A stretch of DNA of 64,000 nucleotides from Enterobacter wuhouensis (GCF_004331265.1 NZ_SJOO01000004.1:62001-126000), one strand, 5' to 3'; numbered from the stretch's first letter, positions 20,343-30,870 are shown. The notes: generated by a model from the letters alone, not told the origin. Program-made: numbers and translations.

Positions 20343-20783
20343 TTAATTCTTATACAGATCATGGAGCAGAACGAAAGGTGGGTTTTTCTGTTGCTGGTGC
20401 CACAGGCTGCTGACGCCCGGAACCTGCATATCAACGAGAGTATTGCGAAACTCAGCGCTGGTTAAGGTCTCGCGTTGGGGGTACATCGCTTCCAGCAGCG
20501 CATAGTTGATGCCCGAGATCACCTCGCAGTTTTCGTGCTTGTGGCTCAGCAGCGCGGCGGAACGGTAAGGCGCGGCGCCGGATTTATCGGTCAGAAAGAT
20601 AACGCCATCGCCGGTGTCGGTTTCATGCAGCGCATCGCACATCATGCGGCTGAGCATATTGGTGCTTAAACCGCGCCAGTAGTTTACCGCGCGGCACTGC
20701 GGCAGCGGCCCAAATCTGGCTTCCAGCTTATCCAGCATGTCCTGCGCATGTTCATCGTGGCAGGTGATAACCCATCCAAGCAT
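20343..20783 (-). CDS. yadI: PTS EIIA component, mannose family-like
   Basis: 146 aa EIIA domain of the mannose-fructose-sorbose class, with the phosphorylatable His9 in ITCHDEHA. No matching EIIB, EIIC or EIID genes lie nearby, so it is an orphan that could act in regulation or serve a distant transporter. It lies 63 bp upstream of yadE on the same strand; AGGAGAGAG precedes its ATG. Confidence 0.9.
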   Translation of the reverse strand: MLGWVITCHDEHAQDMLDKLEARFGPLPQCRAVNYWRGLSTNMLSRMMCDALHETDTGDGVIFLTDKSGAAPYRSAALLSHKHENCEVISGINYALLEAMYPQRETLTSAEFRNTLVDMQVPGVSSLWHQQQKNPPFVLLHDLYKN

Positions 20784-20856
20784 AGCTCTCTCTCCTTAGC
20801 AGGCGAGTAGTTTAGCGGAGTGAAGGTTAGCTTACGGTGATAACTGTCAAAAAAGT

Positions 20857-20881
20857 GCCCGGCAACAGGACGTCGCCGGGC
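20857..20881 (-). terminator. Terminator of the yadGH operon
   Basis: A 7-bp stem, GCCCGGC with GCCGGGC, followed on the minus strand by ACTTTTTTG. It lies seven bases beyond the yadH stop. Confidence 0.75.
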
Positions 20882-20887
20882 GGAAAA

Positions 20888-21658
20888 TCAGCTGCGTAAA
20901 CCACGCCCGCGCTGGATCAGATACCAGCACAGCAGGTAGAAGGCGATGATAAACACCACCAGCACCGCCACCGTGGTGAACAGGGGCACATCGGTAATGC
21001 CGAGGAAGCCAAAGCGGAAGCCGCTGATCATGTAGACAATGGGGTTCAGGTGCGACAGCGCCTGCCAAAACGGCGGCAGCAGCGTCAGGGAGTAGAACAC
21101 CCCGCCCAGATAGGTCAGCGGCGTCAGCACGAAGGTCGGGATCAGGCTGATGTCATCGAACGTTTTGGCAAACACCGCGTTCAGCAGGCCCGCCAGCGAA
21201 AACAGGATCGCGGTGAGCAATAACGTCAGCGCGACAAACAGCCACGAGTGGACCTGGAACGGCACGAAGAACAGCGAAATCGCCGTCACCAGAATGCCTA
21301 CGCACAAACCGCGCGCCACGCCGCCGCCGACATAGCCCGCGATAATGACGTGCGTCGGCACCGGGGCCACCAGCAGCTCTTCAATGTTGCGCTGGAATTT
21401 GGCGCTAAAGAACGACGACGCCACGTTGGCATAGGCGTTGGTGATCACCGCCATCATGATCAGACCCGGCACGATAAACTGCATGTAGGTAAAGCCGTGC
21501 ATCTCACCAATCCGGGAACCAATCAGGTTGCCGAAGATGATGAAGTAGAGCGTCATGGTGATCACCGGCGGCACCAGGGTTTGCACCCAGATGCGCATAA
21601 AGCGGTTAATCTCTTTCGCCCAGATGCTTTTCAGCGCCACCCAGAAAAGATGCGTCAT
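20888..21658 (-). CDS. yadH: ABC transporter permease YadH
   Basis: 256 aa ABC-2 type permease with about six membrane segments (for example LYFIIFGNLIGSRIG and LLLTAILFSLAGLLNAVF). It overlaps the ATPase gene yadG by four bases, so the pair forms one exporter with two copies of each subunit. The substrate is not known; related ABC-2 exporters move drugs or polysaccharides. Confidence 0.93.
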   Translation of the reverse strand: MTHLFWVALKSIWAKEINRFMRIWVQTLVPPVITMTLYFIIFGNLIGSRIGEMHGFTYMQFIVPGLIMMAVITNAYANVASSFFSAKFQRNIEELLVAPVPTHVIIAGYVGGGVARGLCVGILVTAISLFFVPFQVHSWLFVALTLLLTAILFSLAGLLNAVFAKTFDDISLIPTFVLTPLTYLGGVFYSLTLLPPFWQALSHLNPIVYMISGFRFGFLGITDVPLFTTVAVLVVFIIAFYLLCWYLIQRGRGLRS

Positions 21659-22581
21659 GCCTTGTCTCCTTGTTTTTCATGTACCAGCGAGACAAACAGC
21701 TCTTCCAGTCGGTTCGCTTTGTTACGCATACTTAAGACCTGAATCCCCTGCGCGCTCAGCTGTGAGAAGACGCTGTTGACGCCCTGCTCGCGCAGCACTT
21801 CCACCTCAAGCGTCGAGGTATCGACCAGACGATAGTTGTACCCTTCCAGCTTCGGCAGCGCGCTTTTCGCCGCCAGATCGAGGATGAAGGTTTCTGACTT
21901 CAGCTTGGAGAGCAGATTTTTCATCGAGGTATTTTCCACCAGCTCGCCGTGCTGAATGATGCCGATGTTGCGGCACAGCATCTCAGCCTCTTCAAGATAG
22001 TGGGTGGTCAGGATGATAGTGGTGCCTTTATCGTTCAGATCCTTCAGGAAGCCCCACATGGATCGACGCAGTTCGATATCCACGCCCGCGGTTGGTTCAT
22101 CGAGGATGAGCAATTTTGGCTCGTGCATCAGCGCACGGGCGATCATCAGGCGGCGCTTCATCCCGCCGGATAACATCCGCGCACGTTCGTTACGTTTTTC
22201 CCAAAGATCGAGCTGCTTGAGGTATTTTTCGCTGCGCTCAAGCGCCTCTTTACGCTCAACGCCGTAGTAACCCGCCTGGTTAACTACGATCTGCTGCACC
22301 GTCTCGAACGGGTTAAAGTTGAACTCCTGCGGCACCAGCCCCAGCTGGCGCTTGGCGTTGACCACATCTTTTTGCAGGTCGTAGCCAAACACGCTCACCC
22401 GGCCAGACGTCTTGTTAACCAGGGAACTGATAATCCCGATGGTAGTGGATTTCCCTGCCCCGTTCGGCCCCAGAAGCGCGTAGAAATCACCGGCCTCTAC
22501 TTTGAGATCTATCCCGCGCAGCGCCTGAACGCCGCCCGGATAGGTTTTTTTAAGCTGCTCAAGCTCAAGTGCAATCGCCAT
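21655..22581 (-). CDS. yadG: ABC transporter ATP-binding protein YadG
   Basis: 308 aa ATPase with Walker A (GPNGAGKST), signature MLSGGMKRR, Walker B (LLILDEP) and the switch His in TTHYLEEA. The C-terminal tail after about residue 230 is that of the drug or ABC-2 export subfamily. It pairs with YadH. It is divergent from can, with 107 bp between starts. Confidence 0.94.
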   Translation of the reverse strand: MAIALELEQLKKTYPGGVQALRGIDLKVEAGDFYALLGPNGAGKSTTIGIISSLVNKTSGRVSVFGYDLQKDVVNAKRQLGLVPQEFNFNPFETVQQIVVNQAGYYGVERKEALERSEKYLKQLDLWEKRNERARMLSGGMKRRLMIARALMHEPKLLILDEPTAGVDIELRRSMWGFLKDLNDKGTTIILTTHYLEEAEMLCRNIGIIQHGELVENTSMKNLLSKLKSETFILDLAAKSALPKLEGYNYRLVDTSTLEVEVLREQGVNSVFSQLSAQGIQVLSMRNKANRLEELFVSLVHEKQGDKA

Positions 22582-22688
22582 GAATTAAACTTACCTATAG
22601 TTCTGACACACGTTGTGTGGTTTCATTAAAAGTCGGGTTACCCTATAGTAGCGCAACGCAATTACTTGGTTACAGGCCGTTAACGTCC

Positions 22689-23351
22689 ATGAATGACATA
22701 GATACACTCATCAGCAACAATGCACTATGGTCAAAGATGCTGGTTGAAGAAGACCCCGGATTTTTCGGGAAACTGGCGCAAGCGCAGAACCCGCGCTTTC
22801 TATGGATTGGATGTTCCGATAGCCGCGTACCGGCAGAACGCCTGACCGGTCTTGAGCCTGGCGAACTCTTTGTTCACCGTAACGTTGCCAACCTTGTCAT
22901 TCATACCGATCTCAACTGCCTTTCTGTCGTTCAGTATGCCGTTGACGTGCTGGAAGTCGAGCACATCATCATCTGCGGACACTACGGCTGCGGCGGCGTG
23001 CAGGCGGCGGTCGAAAACCCGGAGCTGGGGTTAATCGATAACTGGCTGCTACACATCCGCGATATCTGGTTCAAACATAGCTCACTGCTGGGCGAAATGC
23101 CGCAGGAGCGTCGAATGGACACGCTCTGCGAGCTGAACGTGATGGAGCAGGTGTATAACCTGGGCCACTCTACCATCATGCAATCGGCGTGGAAGCGCGG
23201 GCAGAAAGTGTCGGTCCACGGCTGGGCGTACGGTATTCACGATGGCCTGCTGCGCAATCTGGAAGTGACCGCCACCAACCGCGAAACGCTGGAGCAGCGT
23301 TACCGTTCAGGCATTGCCAACCTCAAGCTAAAGCATATGAACCATAAATAA
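22689..23351 (+). CDS. can: Beta-class carbonic anhydrase
   Basis: 220 aa zinc enzyme that converts CO2 and bicarbonate, needed for growth in air because bicarbonate feeds carboxylases. The zinc ligands Cys42, Asp44 (GCSDSR), His98 and Cys101 (GHYGCGG) are all present. ATG 22689 gives the E. coli length; the reading frame is open upstream to 22617 but that part is not protein-like. A REP pair follows the stop. Confidence 0.97.
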   Translation: MNDIDTLISNNALWSKMLVEEDPGFFGKLAQAQNPRFLWIGCSDSRVPAERLTGLEPGELFVHRNVANLVIHTDLNCLSVVQYAVDVLEVEHIIICGHYGCGGVQAAVENPELGLIDNWLLHIRDIWFKHSSLLGEMPQERRMDTLCELNVMEQVYNLGHSTIMQSAWKRGQKVSVHGWAYGIHDGLLRNLEVTATNRETLEQRYRSGIANLKLKHMNHK

Positions 23352-23356
23352 ACGAA

Positions 23357-23431
23357 GCCGGGTGGCGGCTGCGCCTTACCCGGCCTACAGGTGTGCTCTA
23401 TGTAGGCCCGGTAAGCGCAGCGCCACCGGGC
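23357..23431. repeat. BIME: two inverted REP units between can and hpt
   Basis: Left unit GCCGGGTGGCGGC...TTACCCGGCCTAC (23357-23388) and right unit GTAGGCCCGGTAAGCGC...CCACCGGGC (23402-23431) face each other with a 13-base spacer. This is the usual enterobacterial REP pair between convergent genes, able to form a long hairpin that protects mRNA 3' ends or ends transcription. Confidence 0.88.
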
Positions 23432-23438
23432 AAAGACA

Positions 23439-23975
23439 CTACTCGTCCAGAATCACTACTTTTCCGACATACGGCAGATGACGATAACGCTGCGCGTAAT
23501 CAATGCCGTAGCCGACGACGAATTCGTCCGGAATCGAGAAGCCAACGAACTCCACCGGCACCTGCACTTCACGGCGCTCTGGCTTATCCAGCAGGGTGCA
23601 AATCGCCAGTGATTTAGGCTGACGCAGGCTCAGGATCTCGCGCACTTTAGAGAGCGTGTTGCCGGAGTCGATGATGTCCTCCACGATCAACACATCTTTG
23701 CCACGAATATCTTCATCCAGATCTTTCAGGATTTTCACATCACGGGTTGTGGACATGCCGCTGCCGTAGCTGGAGGCGGTCATAAAGTCGACCTCATGGG
23801 ACACCTGCACTTCACGGCACAGGTCTGCCATGAACATGAAAGAGCCACGCAACAGACCAACCAGCACCATTTCGCTGCCGCTGTCCTTGTAATGTTCGGT
23901 GATTTGACGACCCAGTTCGGCGATACGCGCTTTGATCTCGGCTTCCGGGATCATCACTTCAACAGTATGTTTCAT
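23439..23975 (-). CDS. hpt: Hypoxanthine phosphoribosyltransferase
   Basis: 178 aa purine salvage enzyme making IMP from hypoxanthine and PRPP. The PRPP loop [14 protein letters not shown] is intact. Start chosen as ATG 23975 (MKHTVEV) to match the E. coli length; a codon four residues upstream (23987) is in frame. It is divergent from gcd, with a CRP site between them. Confidence 0.96.
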   Translation of the reverse strand: MKHTVEVMIPEAEIKARIAELGRQITEHYKDSGSEMVLVGLLRGSFMFMADLCREVQVSHEVDFMTASSYGSGMSTTRDVKILKDLDEDIRGKDVLIVEDIIDSGNTLSKVREILSLRQPKSLAICTLLDKPERREVQVPVEFVGFSIPDEFVVGYGIDYAQRYRHLPYVGKVVILDE

Positions 23976-24104
23976 ATTACTAACCATATGATTTTAATGA
24001 AAATCTCTCAATGCAGGTGAATGTATTTCCGGCATCGATACGCAAGCCAGCCATTATAACAGCAAATGGATAACCCTGGCGTATGAGTTATAAAAAGCAA
24101 ATTT

Positions 24105-24120
24105 TGTGATTCCGATCACA
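24105..24120. promoter_or_regulatory. Perfect CRP site between hpt and gcd
   Basis: TGTGATTCCGATCACA fits TGTGA-N6-TCACA without mismatch, 63-78 bases before the gcd ATG. Opposite control of hpt and gcd by cAMP-CRP through shared elements is established for E. coli; the conserved palindrome suggests the same here. Confidence 0.85.
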
Positions 24121-24182
24121 CTTGTTAATACCTATAATTAGTTGCTAGCAAATAATTAACAAAACTGACGAGTACACTTTCT

Positions 24183-26573
24183 ATGGCTGAAACAAAAACT
24201 AAGCAGCCGCGTTTACTGGTGACATTAACAGCCGCGTTCGCAGCCTTCTGCGCGCTGTATTTGTTAATCGGTGGCGTCTGGCTGGTCGCTTTAGGCGGCT
24301 CCTGGTACTACCCGATTGCGGGTCTGGTTATGGTTGCCGTAACCGTTCTGCTGTTGCGTAGAAAACAATCCGCGCTGTGGCTGTATGCCGCTCTCCTCCT
24401 TGCCACGATGATCTGGGGCGTCTGGGAAGTCGGGTTCGACTTCTGGGCACTGACGCCGCGCAGCGACATCCTGGTCTTCTTTGGCATCTGGCTGATCCTG
24501 CCGTTCGTCTGGCGTCGCCTGATCGTGCCGTCCAGCGGTGCTGTGGCGGGTCTGGTTGTGGCCCTGCTGATAACCGGCGGCATTCTGACCTGGGCCGGTT
24601 TTAACGACCCGCAGGAGATCAACGGTACGCTGAACGCAGAATCCACGCCAGCTGCAGCTATCTCTCAGGTAGCGGACGGTGACTGGCCTGCGTATGGTCG
24701 TAACCAGGAAGGTCAACGCTACTCTCCGTTGAAGCAGATCAACGCGGATAACGTTAAAAACCTGAAGGAAGCCTGGGTATTCCGCACCGGCGACCTGAAA
24801 ATGCCGAACGATCCGGGCGAGCTGACTAACGAAGTGACGCCGATTAAGGTTGGCGACATGCTTTATCTGTGTACGGCGCACCAGCGTCTGTTTGCGCTCG
24901 ACGCGGCCACCGGTAAAGAGAAATGGCACTTCGATCCGCAGCTGAACTCCAATCCGTCCTTCCAGCACGTCACCTGCCGCGGCGTTTCCTACCACGAAGC
25001 GCGTGCCGATAATGCCAGCCCGGAAGTCATCGCCGACTGCCCTCGCCGCATTATGCTGCCGGTGAACGATGGCCGTCTGTTCGCAATTAACGCCGAAACG
25101 GGCAAGCTGTGCGAAACCTTTGCCAACAAAGGTATCCTGAACCTGCAGACCAACATGCCGGACACCACGCCGGGTCTGTATGAGCCAACCTCACCGCCAA
25201 TCATCACCGATAAAACCATCGTGATTGCCGGTTCGGTAACGGATAACTTCTCCACGCGTGAAACCTCCGGCGTTATCCGTGGTTTCGACGTGAACACCGG
25301 TAAACTGCTGTGGGCCTTTGACCCGGGCGCGAAAGATCCAAACGCGATCCCGTCGGACGAGCACACCTTTACCTTTAACTCGCCAAACTCCTGGGCACCG
25401 GCCGCGTATGACGCGAAGCTGGACCTGGTCTACCTGCCGATGGGCGTCACCACCCCGGATATCTGGGGCGGTAACCGCACGCCGGAGCAGGAGCGTTACG
25501 CGAGCGCTATCGTGGCGCTGAACGCGACCACCGGCAAGCTGGCATGGAGCTATCAGACCGTACACCACGATCTGTGGGATATGGATATGCCGTCCCAGCC
25601 GACGCTGGCGGACATTACCGTTGACGGCAAAACCGTTCCAGTGATTTACGCTCCGGCCAAGACGGGCAACATCTTCGTGCTGGATCGCAGCAACGGTAAG
25701 CTGGTTGTGCCTGCGCCTGAAAAACCGGTTCCGCAGGGTGCCGCAAAAGGCGACTACGTCAGCAAAACGCAGCCGTTCTCTGACCTGAGCTTCCGTCCGA
25801 AGAAAGACCTCAGCGGTGCAGACATGTGGGGTGCCACCATGTTTGACCAGCTGGTGTGCCGCGTGATGTTCCATCAGCTGCGCTACGAAGGCATCTTCAC
25901 GCCGCCGTCAGAGCAGGGCACGCTGGTTTTCCCGGGTAACCTGGGGATGTTCGAGTGGGGCGGTATCTCCGTCGACCCTAACCGTCAGGTGGCGATTGCT
26001 AACCCGATGGCGCTGCCGTTCGTTTCCCGCCTGATCCCACGCGGTCCGGGCAACCCAATGGAGCAGCCGAAAGACGCGAAAGGCAGCGGTACCGAAGCCG
26101 GCATCCAGCCGCAGTACGGCGTTCCGTATGGAGTGACGCTGAACCCGTTCCTGTCTCCGTTTGGTCTGCCGTGTAAACAGCCTGCCTGGGGTTACATCTC
26201 CGGTCTGGATCTGAAAACCAACCAGATCGTGTGGAAAAAACGTATTGGTACGCCACAGGACAGCATGCCGTTCCCGATGCCGGTTCCAGTGCCGTTCAAT
26301 ATGGGTATGCCAATGCTGGGTGGCCCGATTTCCACCGCCGGTAACGTGCTGTTCATCGCGGCAACCGCAGATAACTACCTGCGCGCGTACAACATGACCA
26401 ACGGTGAGAAACTGTGGCAGGGCCGTCTGCCTGCCGGTGGACAAGCTACGCCGATGACCTATGAAGTGAATGGCAAGCAGTACGTTGTCATCTCTGCGGG
26501 CGGTCACGGTTCGTTTGGTACGAAGATGGGCGACTACATCGTCGCGTATGCGTTGCCTGACGAAAACAAGTAA
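24183..26573 (+). CDS. gcd: PQQ-dependent membrane glucose dehydrogenase
   Basis: 796 aa, as in E. coli. Five N-terminal membrane segments in the first 140 residues anchor a periplasmic eight-bladed quinoprotein propeller. It oxidises glucose to gluconolactone and reduces ubiquinone. Blades show ALDAATGKEKWHF and ALNATTGKLAWSY-type repeats. E. coli lacks PQQ synthesis; no pqq genes lie in this window. The start ATG 24183 has no strong ribosome site but fits the first hydrophobic segment. Confidence 0.97.
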   Translation: MAETKTKQPRLLVTLTAAFAAFCALYLLIGGVWLVALGGSWYYPIAGLVMVAVTVLLLRRKQSALWLYAALLLATMIWGVWEVGFDFWALTPRSDILVFFGIWLILPFVWRRLIVPSSGAVAGLVVALLITGGILTWAGFNDPQEINGTLNAESTPAAAISQVADGDWPAYGRNQEGQRYSPLKQINADNVKNLKEAWVFRTGDLKMPNDPGELTNEVTPIKVGDMLYLCTAHQRLFALDAATGKEKWHFDPQLNSNPSFQHVTCRGVSYHEARADNASPEVIADCPRRIMLPVNDGRLFAINAETGKLCETFANKGILNLQTNMPDTTPGLYEPTSPPIITDKTIVIAGSVTDNFSTRETSGVIRGFDVNTGKLLWAFDPGAKDPNAIPSDEHTFTFNSPNSWAPAAYDAKLDLVYLPMGVTTPDIWGGNRTPEQERYASAIVALNATTGKLAWSYQTVHHDLWDMDMPSQPTLADITVDGKTVPVIYAPAKTGNIFVLDRSNGKLVVPAPEKPVPQGAAKGDYVSKTQPFSDLSFRPKKDLSGADMWGATMFDQLVCRVMFHQLRYEGIFTPPSEQGTLVFPGNLGMFEWGGISVDPNRQVAIANPMALPFVSRLIPRGPGNPMEQPKDAKGSGTEAGIQPQYGVPYGVTLNPFLSPFGLPCKQPAWGYISGLDLKTNQIVWKKRIGTPQDSMPFPMPVPVPFNMGMPMLGGPISTAGNVLFIAATADNYLRAYNMTNGEKLWQGRLPAGGQATPMTYEVNGKQYVVISAGGHGSFGTKMGDYIVAYALPDENK

Positions 26574-26580
26574 CTGAAAA

Positions 26581-26660
26581 GCCCGGTGGCGCTGCGCTTA
26601 CCGGGCCTACGGGTGCCCTATGTAGGCCGGGTAAGGCGAAGCCGCCACCCGGCTTTTTTT
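26581..26660. repeat. BIME plus T-run between gcd and cueO
   Basis: REP unit GCCCGGTGGCGCTGCGC...CCTAC (26581-26610) and inverted unit GTAGGCCGGGTAAGG...CCACCCGGC (26622-26653), then TTTTTTT. It lies between convergent genes and likely serves as the shared end of transcription; the T-run overlaps the cueO stop region. Confidence 0.87.
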
Positions 26661-28218
26661 ATACGGTAAAACCCAGCATCATCCCCGTATCCTCATGCTC
26701 CAGCAGATGGCAGTGCGCCATGTAGGCAAACTCCTTCGGCGCGTCGTGGTCAAACTTCACCAGCACCTCGCTGACGCCGCCTTCCACCCTCACCGTGTCC
26801 TTCCAGCCCGCGCGGTGCGCATCCGGCGTTTTGCCGTTCTCAGAAAGAATGCGGAACTGGGTGCCGTGAATATGGAACGGGTGCAGCATCATGTCCCCTT
26901 CGCCTGAAATCACCCAGCGCTCAAACTGGCCCTTTGTCGCAGCAAACATCGGCGTGTTCATATCGAAAGCTTTACCGTTGATCCGGTTGGCGTTGTGGAA
27001 ATCAAAGCCGTGACCGCCGTGATCCATACCGCCCATTTTGCCGTGGTCCATATTCATATGGCCCATCATTTGCCCGTGGTGCATCCCCGCCATGGCCTGG
27101 TTGCCGTATTTTTTCATCAGCGCCTGCATGCCCATCATGTCGAGCATCGGGTCCATGGAAAGCTGCAGCTTGCGCTGCGTGACTCCGTCAAGCGCAGGCA
27201 AAGCAGGAAGCGTGGTTAACGTGTCAGGTAGCGTGCCGGAAGCGGTCACCAGTAAAGGCTGAATACGCAGCACCGGATGCGGTTTATCGAACGGCGCAAC
27301 GGCCATCCCCATCTGGCTGACCGGCAGGGTCACAAGGTCAAACGGCTTGCCGTCGCTGATGTCCACCAGCACCTCGAAGCGTTCGCCCATCAGCATCGGC
27401 AGCTCGCTCACCTTCACCGGCTCCGGCAGCAGGCCGCCGTCGCTCGCCACCACGTAGAGCGGGCGTTTGTCGCTGGCGGCAAAGTTCAGGGAGCGAGCAT
27501 TACAGCCGTTAAGCAGACGCAGGCGCAGCCAGCCCTTCGGCGCGGCGTGCTGCGGATAGATCGCGCCGTTGGTCAGCAGCGTATCGCCAAACCAGCCTAC
27601 CGCCGCACTCATCACGTCCAGCTGATAGTCAATTTGCCCGTCAGCGTTGAATTTCTTGTCCTGCACAATCACCGGAACATCGTCGATGCCCCACTGTTTC
27701 GGCAGGCGCAGCAGGCGGCTTTCGTCATCTTCAATCAGCACCAGTCCCGCCAGACCCATCGCCACCTGATGGCCCGTTTTGCCATGCTGATGCGGGTGGA
27801 ACCAGCAGGTCGCCGCGCGCTGGTTCGGCGTAAAGGTCACGCTGCGTTTGCCGCCGGGTTTAATCACGCCCTGCGGACCGCCGTCTACCTCGCCCGGCAC
27901 TTCCAGGCCGTGCCAGTGCAGCGTGGTTTCGTCAGCAAGCGTGTTATGAATATCCACCGTCACCGCTTTCCCTTTGCGCAGCTGAAGCGCCGGGCCGAGA
28001 AGGTTACCGTTATAGCCCCATGTTGTGGCGGTATTGGCCCCAAAGGTCGTTTTACCGGCCTGCACAACGAGCTGAATGCGGCTCCGGGCGTCTGCGGTGA
28101 GCAGATCGGGGATGGGTAAGGCGGGTCGGTCGGCCGCAAAGGCCGCTCGGCTCCACAGCGGTAATGCGCTGGCAACACCCAGCGCAACGGAATATTTTAA
28201 AAATTCACGACGTTGCAT
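26659..28218 (-). CDS. cueO: Multicopper oxidase CueO
   Basis: 519 aa periplasmic cuprous oxidase for copper tolerance. It has a Tat signal (RREFLK), the copper motifs HWHG, HPHQHG, HPFHIHG and [13 protein letters not shown], and a Met- and His-rich insert (about residues 355-410, with [10 protein letters not shown] and [18 protein letters not shown]) that binds extra copper. ATG 28218 is chosen because AAGGAA lies seven bases upstream; an ATG two codons earlier is too close to it. CueR control is likely from family knowledge, but I did not resolve its box. Confidence 0.97.
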   Translation of the reverse strand: MQRREFLKYSVALGVASALPLWSRAAFAADRPALPIPDLLTADARSRIQLVVQAGKTTFGANTATTWGYNGNLLGPALQLRKGKAVTVDIHNTLADETTLHWHGLEVPGEVDGGPQGVIKPGGKRSVTFTPNQRAATCWFHPHQHGKTGHQVAMGLAGLVLIEDDESRLLRLPKQWGIDDVPVIVQDKKFNADGQIDYQLDVMSAAVGWFGDTLLTNGAIYPQHAAPKGWLRLRLLNGCNARSLNFAASDKRPLYVVASDGGLLPEPVKVSELPMLMGERFEVLVDISDGKPFDLVTLPVSQMGMAVAPFDKPHPVLRIQPLLVTASGTLPDTLTTLPALPALDGVTQRKLQLSMDPMLDMMGMQALMKKYGNQAMAGMHHGQMMGHMNMDHGKMGGMDHGGHGFDFHNANRINGKAFDMNTPMFAATKGQFERWVISGEGDMMLHPFHIHGTQFRILSENGKTPDAHRAGWKDTVRVEGGVSEVLVKFDHDAPKEFAYMAHCHLLEHEDTGMMLGFTV

Positions 28219-28363
28219 GTTCATTTCCTTATTTCCAGGCGGCGATCTTTTGAGCATAAACCCTCCCCTTACCGGAAGGTCAAGCACGGCAGGAATAATA
28301 AAGATCGTCGGCCTGGCATCAAGTATGCTAACGTTAATTTTCCGTGATGCAGTGGTAGAAACA

Positions 28364-28711
28364 ATGAAGACGTTTTTCAGGACAATTTTGTTCGGCAGCC
28401 TGATGGCTATGTGCGCGAACAGCTATGCGCTAAGTGAAAATGAAGCGGAAGATATGGCTGATTTGACGGCAGTTTTTGTATTCCTGAAAAATGATTGTGG
28501 CTACCAGAATTTACCCAACGGGCAGATTCGCCGCGCACTGGTCTTTTTTGCCCAGCAGAACCAATGGGATCTCAGCAACTACGACAGCTTCGACATGAAG
28601 GCGCTCGGTGAAGACAGCTATCGCGACTTAAGCGGTATTGGCATCCCCACTGCAAAAAAATGCAAAGCGCTGGCACGCGATTCACTCAGCCTGCTCGCCT
28701 ACGTGAAGTAA
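28364..28711 (+). CDS. yacC: Small secreted protein YacC (PulS/OutS-like)
   Basis: 115 aa. A signal peptide ([20 protein letters not shown], cleaved after SYA) and a small helical domain with Cys in NDCGYQ and KKCKAL, likely a disulfide. It belongs to the family of pilotin-like proteins that help secretins reach the outer membrane; no secretin gene is near. Nearly identical to E. coli YacC. ATG 28364 is used; the frame stays open upstream across cueO. Confidence 0.9.
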   Translation: MKTFFRTILFGSLMAMCANSYALSENEAEDMADLTAVFVFLKNDCGYQNLPNGQIRRALVFFAQQNQWDLSNYDSFDMKALGEDSYRDLSGIGIPTAKKCKALARDSLSLLAYVK

Positions 28712-28811
28712 CCTTCCCGACGCCCTTGTTGACCCTTTAACCGCTTCGGCGGTGATGTGTTGTGCCCCTTCTGCTGGATGTCATAGATGTTAAAGAAGGA
28801 GATGACAGCCC

Positions 28812-29681
28812 ATGACCGAAAAAACGGTATGGCAAGAAACGCTGCATGACCAGTTTGGTCAGTATTTTGCCGTTGATAACGTGCTTTATCATGAGAAAAC
28901 CGATCATCAGGATCTGATAATCTTCGAGAACGCCGCCTTTGGCCGCGTGATGGCGCTGGACGGCGTGGTGCAAACCACCGAGCGCGACGAGTTTATCTAT
29001 CACGAAATGATGACCCACGTCCCGCTGCTGGCCCATGGCCACGCGAAGCACGTGCTGATCATCGGCGGCGGCGACGGCGCGATGCTGCGCGAAGTCTCTC
29101 GCCACCAAAGTGTCGAAACCATCACCATGGTGGAAATTGACGCGGGCGTGGTCTCGTTCTGCCGCCAGTACCTGCCGAACCACAACGCCGGCAGCTATGA
29201 CGATCCGCGCTTCAATCTGGTTATCGACGATGGCGTCAATTTCGTCAACCAGACCGCACAAACCTTCGATGTGATTATCTCTGACTGCACCGATCCCATC
29301 GGCCCGGGCGCGTCGCTGTTTACGTCATCATTCTACGAGGGCTGTAAGCGCTGCCTGAATCCCGGCGGGATCTTCGTGGCGCAAAACGGGGTCTGCTTCC
29401 TGCAGCAGGATGAAGCCCTCGACAGCCACCGCAAGCTGAGCACCTACTTTGGCGACGTCAGCTTCTACCAGGCCGCGATCCCGACCTATTACGGCGGTAT
29501 CATGACCTTTGCCTGGGCGAGCGACAACGAGGTGCTTCGCCACCTCTCGACCGAAATCATTCAGGCGCGCTTCCACCAGGCCGGCCTTAAATGTCGCTAT
29601 TACAACCCGGCCGTGCATACCGCCGCGTTTGCCCTGCCGCAGTATCTGCAAGACGCACTGTCCTCAAAGGGGGTGAGCTAA
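28812..29681 (+). CDS. speE: Spermidine synthase
   Basis: 289 aa aminopropyltransferase making spermidine from putrescine and decarboxylated SAM. Rossmann motif [15 protein letters not shown] and the acidic ligand in TMVEIDAGV are present, with DCTDPIGPG at the active site. ATG 28812 has AAGGAGATG upstream. It is directly followed by speD, which makes its co-substrate. Confidence 0.97.
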   Translation: MTEKTVWQETLHDQFGQYFAVDNVLYHEKTDHQDLIIFENAAFGRVMALDGVVQTTERDEFIYHEMMTHVPLLAHGHAKHVLIIGGGDGAMLREVSRHQSVETITMVEIDAGVVSFCRQYLPNHNAGSYDDPRFNLVIDDGVNFVNQTAQTFDVIISDCTDPIGPGASLFTSSFYEGCKRCLNPGGIFVAQNGVCFLQQDEALDSHRKLSTYFGDVSFYQAAIPTYYGGIMTFAWASDNEVLRHLSTEIIQARFHQAGLKCRYYNPAVHTAAFALPQYLQDALSSKGVS

Positions 29682-30476
29682 TTGAAAAAGCTGAAACTGC
29701 ATGGCTTTAACAACCTGACGAAAAGCCTGAGTTTTTGTATTTACGATATCTGCTACGTCAAAACGGCAGAAGAACGCGATGGCTACATCGCCTATATCGA
29801 CGAACTCTACAACGCCAACCGCCTGACGGAGATCCTGTCAGAAACCTGCTCGATTATAGGCGCCAATATTCTGAATATTGCCCGTCAGGACTATGAGCCA
29901 CAGGGCGCGAGCGTCACCATTCTGGTGAGCGAAGAACCGGTCGATCCGAAGCTTATCGATAAAACCGAGCATCCGGGCCCGCTGCCGGAAGTGGTGGTCG
30001 CCCATCTCGATAAAAGCCATATCTGCGTGCACACCTATCCGGAGAGCCACCCGGAAGGCGGGCTGTGTACGTTCCGCGCCGACATCGAGGTGTCGACCTG
30101 CGGCGTTATCTCGCCGCTGAACGCGCTGAACTATTTAATCCACCAGCTGGAATCCGATATCGTCACGATTGATTATCGCGTGCGCGGTTTTACCCGCGAT
30201 ATCAACGGTATGAAGCATTTCATCGATCACGAAATCAACTCCATTCAGAACTTTATGTCCGAGGACATGAAATCGCTGTACGACATGATGGACGTGAACG
30301 TGTACCAGGAGAACATCTTCCACACCAAGATGCTGCTCAAGGAGTTCAACCTGAAACACTATATGTTCCATACCCGCCCGGAAGATCTGAGCGAAGAAGA
30401 GCGTAAGGCCATCACGGACCTGCTCTGGAAAGAGATGCGCGAAATCTACTACGGCCGAAATATTCCGGTCGTGTAA
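29682..30476 (+). CDS. speD: S-adenosylmethionine decarboxylase proenzyme
   Basis: 264 aa pyruvoyl enzyme giving decarboxylated SAM for SpeE. Self-cleavage is expected between Lys111 and Ser112 ([14 protein letters not shown]). It starts with TTG at 29682, immediately after the speE stop, with GGGGGTGAG upstream; E. coli speD also starts with UUG. One operon with speE. Confidence 0.97.
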   Translation: MKKLKLHGFNNLTKSLSFCIYDICYVKTAEERDGYIAYIDELYNANRLTEILSETCSIIGANILNIARQDYEPQGASVTILVSEEPVDPKLIDKTEHPGPLPEVVVAHLDKSHICVHTYPESHPEGGLCTFRADIEVSTCGVISPLNALNYLIHQLESDIVTIDYRVRGFTRDINGMKHFIDHEINSIQNFMSEDMKSLYDMMDVNVYQENIFHTKMLLKEFNLKHYMFHTRPEDLSEEERKAITDLLWKEMREIYYGRNIPVV

Positions 30477-30482
30477 AAGCAA

Positions 30483-30504
30483 ACCGGAGCAGGGATGCTC
30501 CGGT
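30483..30504. terminator. Shared terminator of speD and yacL
   Basis: An 8-bp stem, ACCGGAGC with GCTCCGGT, and a 6-base loop between the convergent genes; CTGTTATTT follows on the plus strand and TTT on the minus strand. Confidence 0.8.
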
Positions 30505-30507
30505 CTG

Positions 30508-30870
30508 TTATTTCTGTTTCATAAAATCGCGGTATGCGTTCACTACCTGAAGGAAGTCTTCCACGCCGCACATCGACAGGCTCTCTTCGTCGTAGTAGCT
30601 CATCCCCTCTTCCATCTCGTCACCTGAAAACTCAAGCTGATTGGCCCGGACCATCACCTCTTCGCCGTCCATCCACAGCGTGTATTCATGCCCGGCGCGC
30701 TGCCAGGAGCGCTCACTGCCTTTCACCGTATCTGCCGCCTGTTCAACTTCATCAAGAAGCGCAAGATTCTCTTTCACCTCTTCGTTAAACCAGTGTCCTA
30801 CGGCTTCGTGGCCCATCGACATACGCACTTTCACCACTCCGGTGATGTCGCGCAGAAATTCGTAATCCAT
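30508..30870 (-). CDS. yacL: Conserved protein YacL (UPF0231)
   Basis: 120 aa acidic protein of the UPF0231 family, starting [20 protein letters not shown]. No signal peptide or membrane segment, so cytoplasmic. Function unknown. It lies downstream of acnB on the same strand, with a repeat and the acnB terminator between them. Confidence 0.92.
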   Translation of the reverse strand: MDYEFLRDITGVVKVRMSMGHEAVGHWFNEEVKENLALLDEVEQAADTVKGSERSWQRAGHEYTLWMDGEEVMVRANQLEFSGDEMEEGMSYYDEESLSMCGVEDFLQVVNAYRDFMKQK

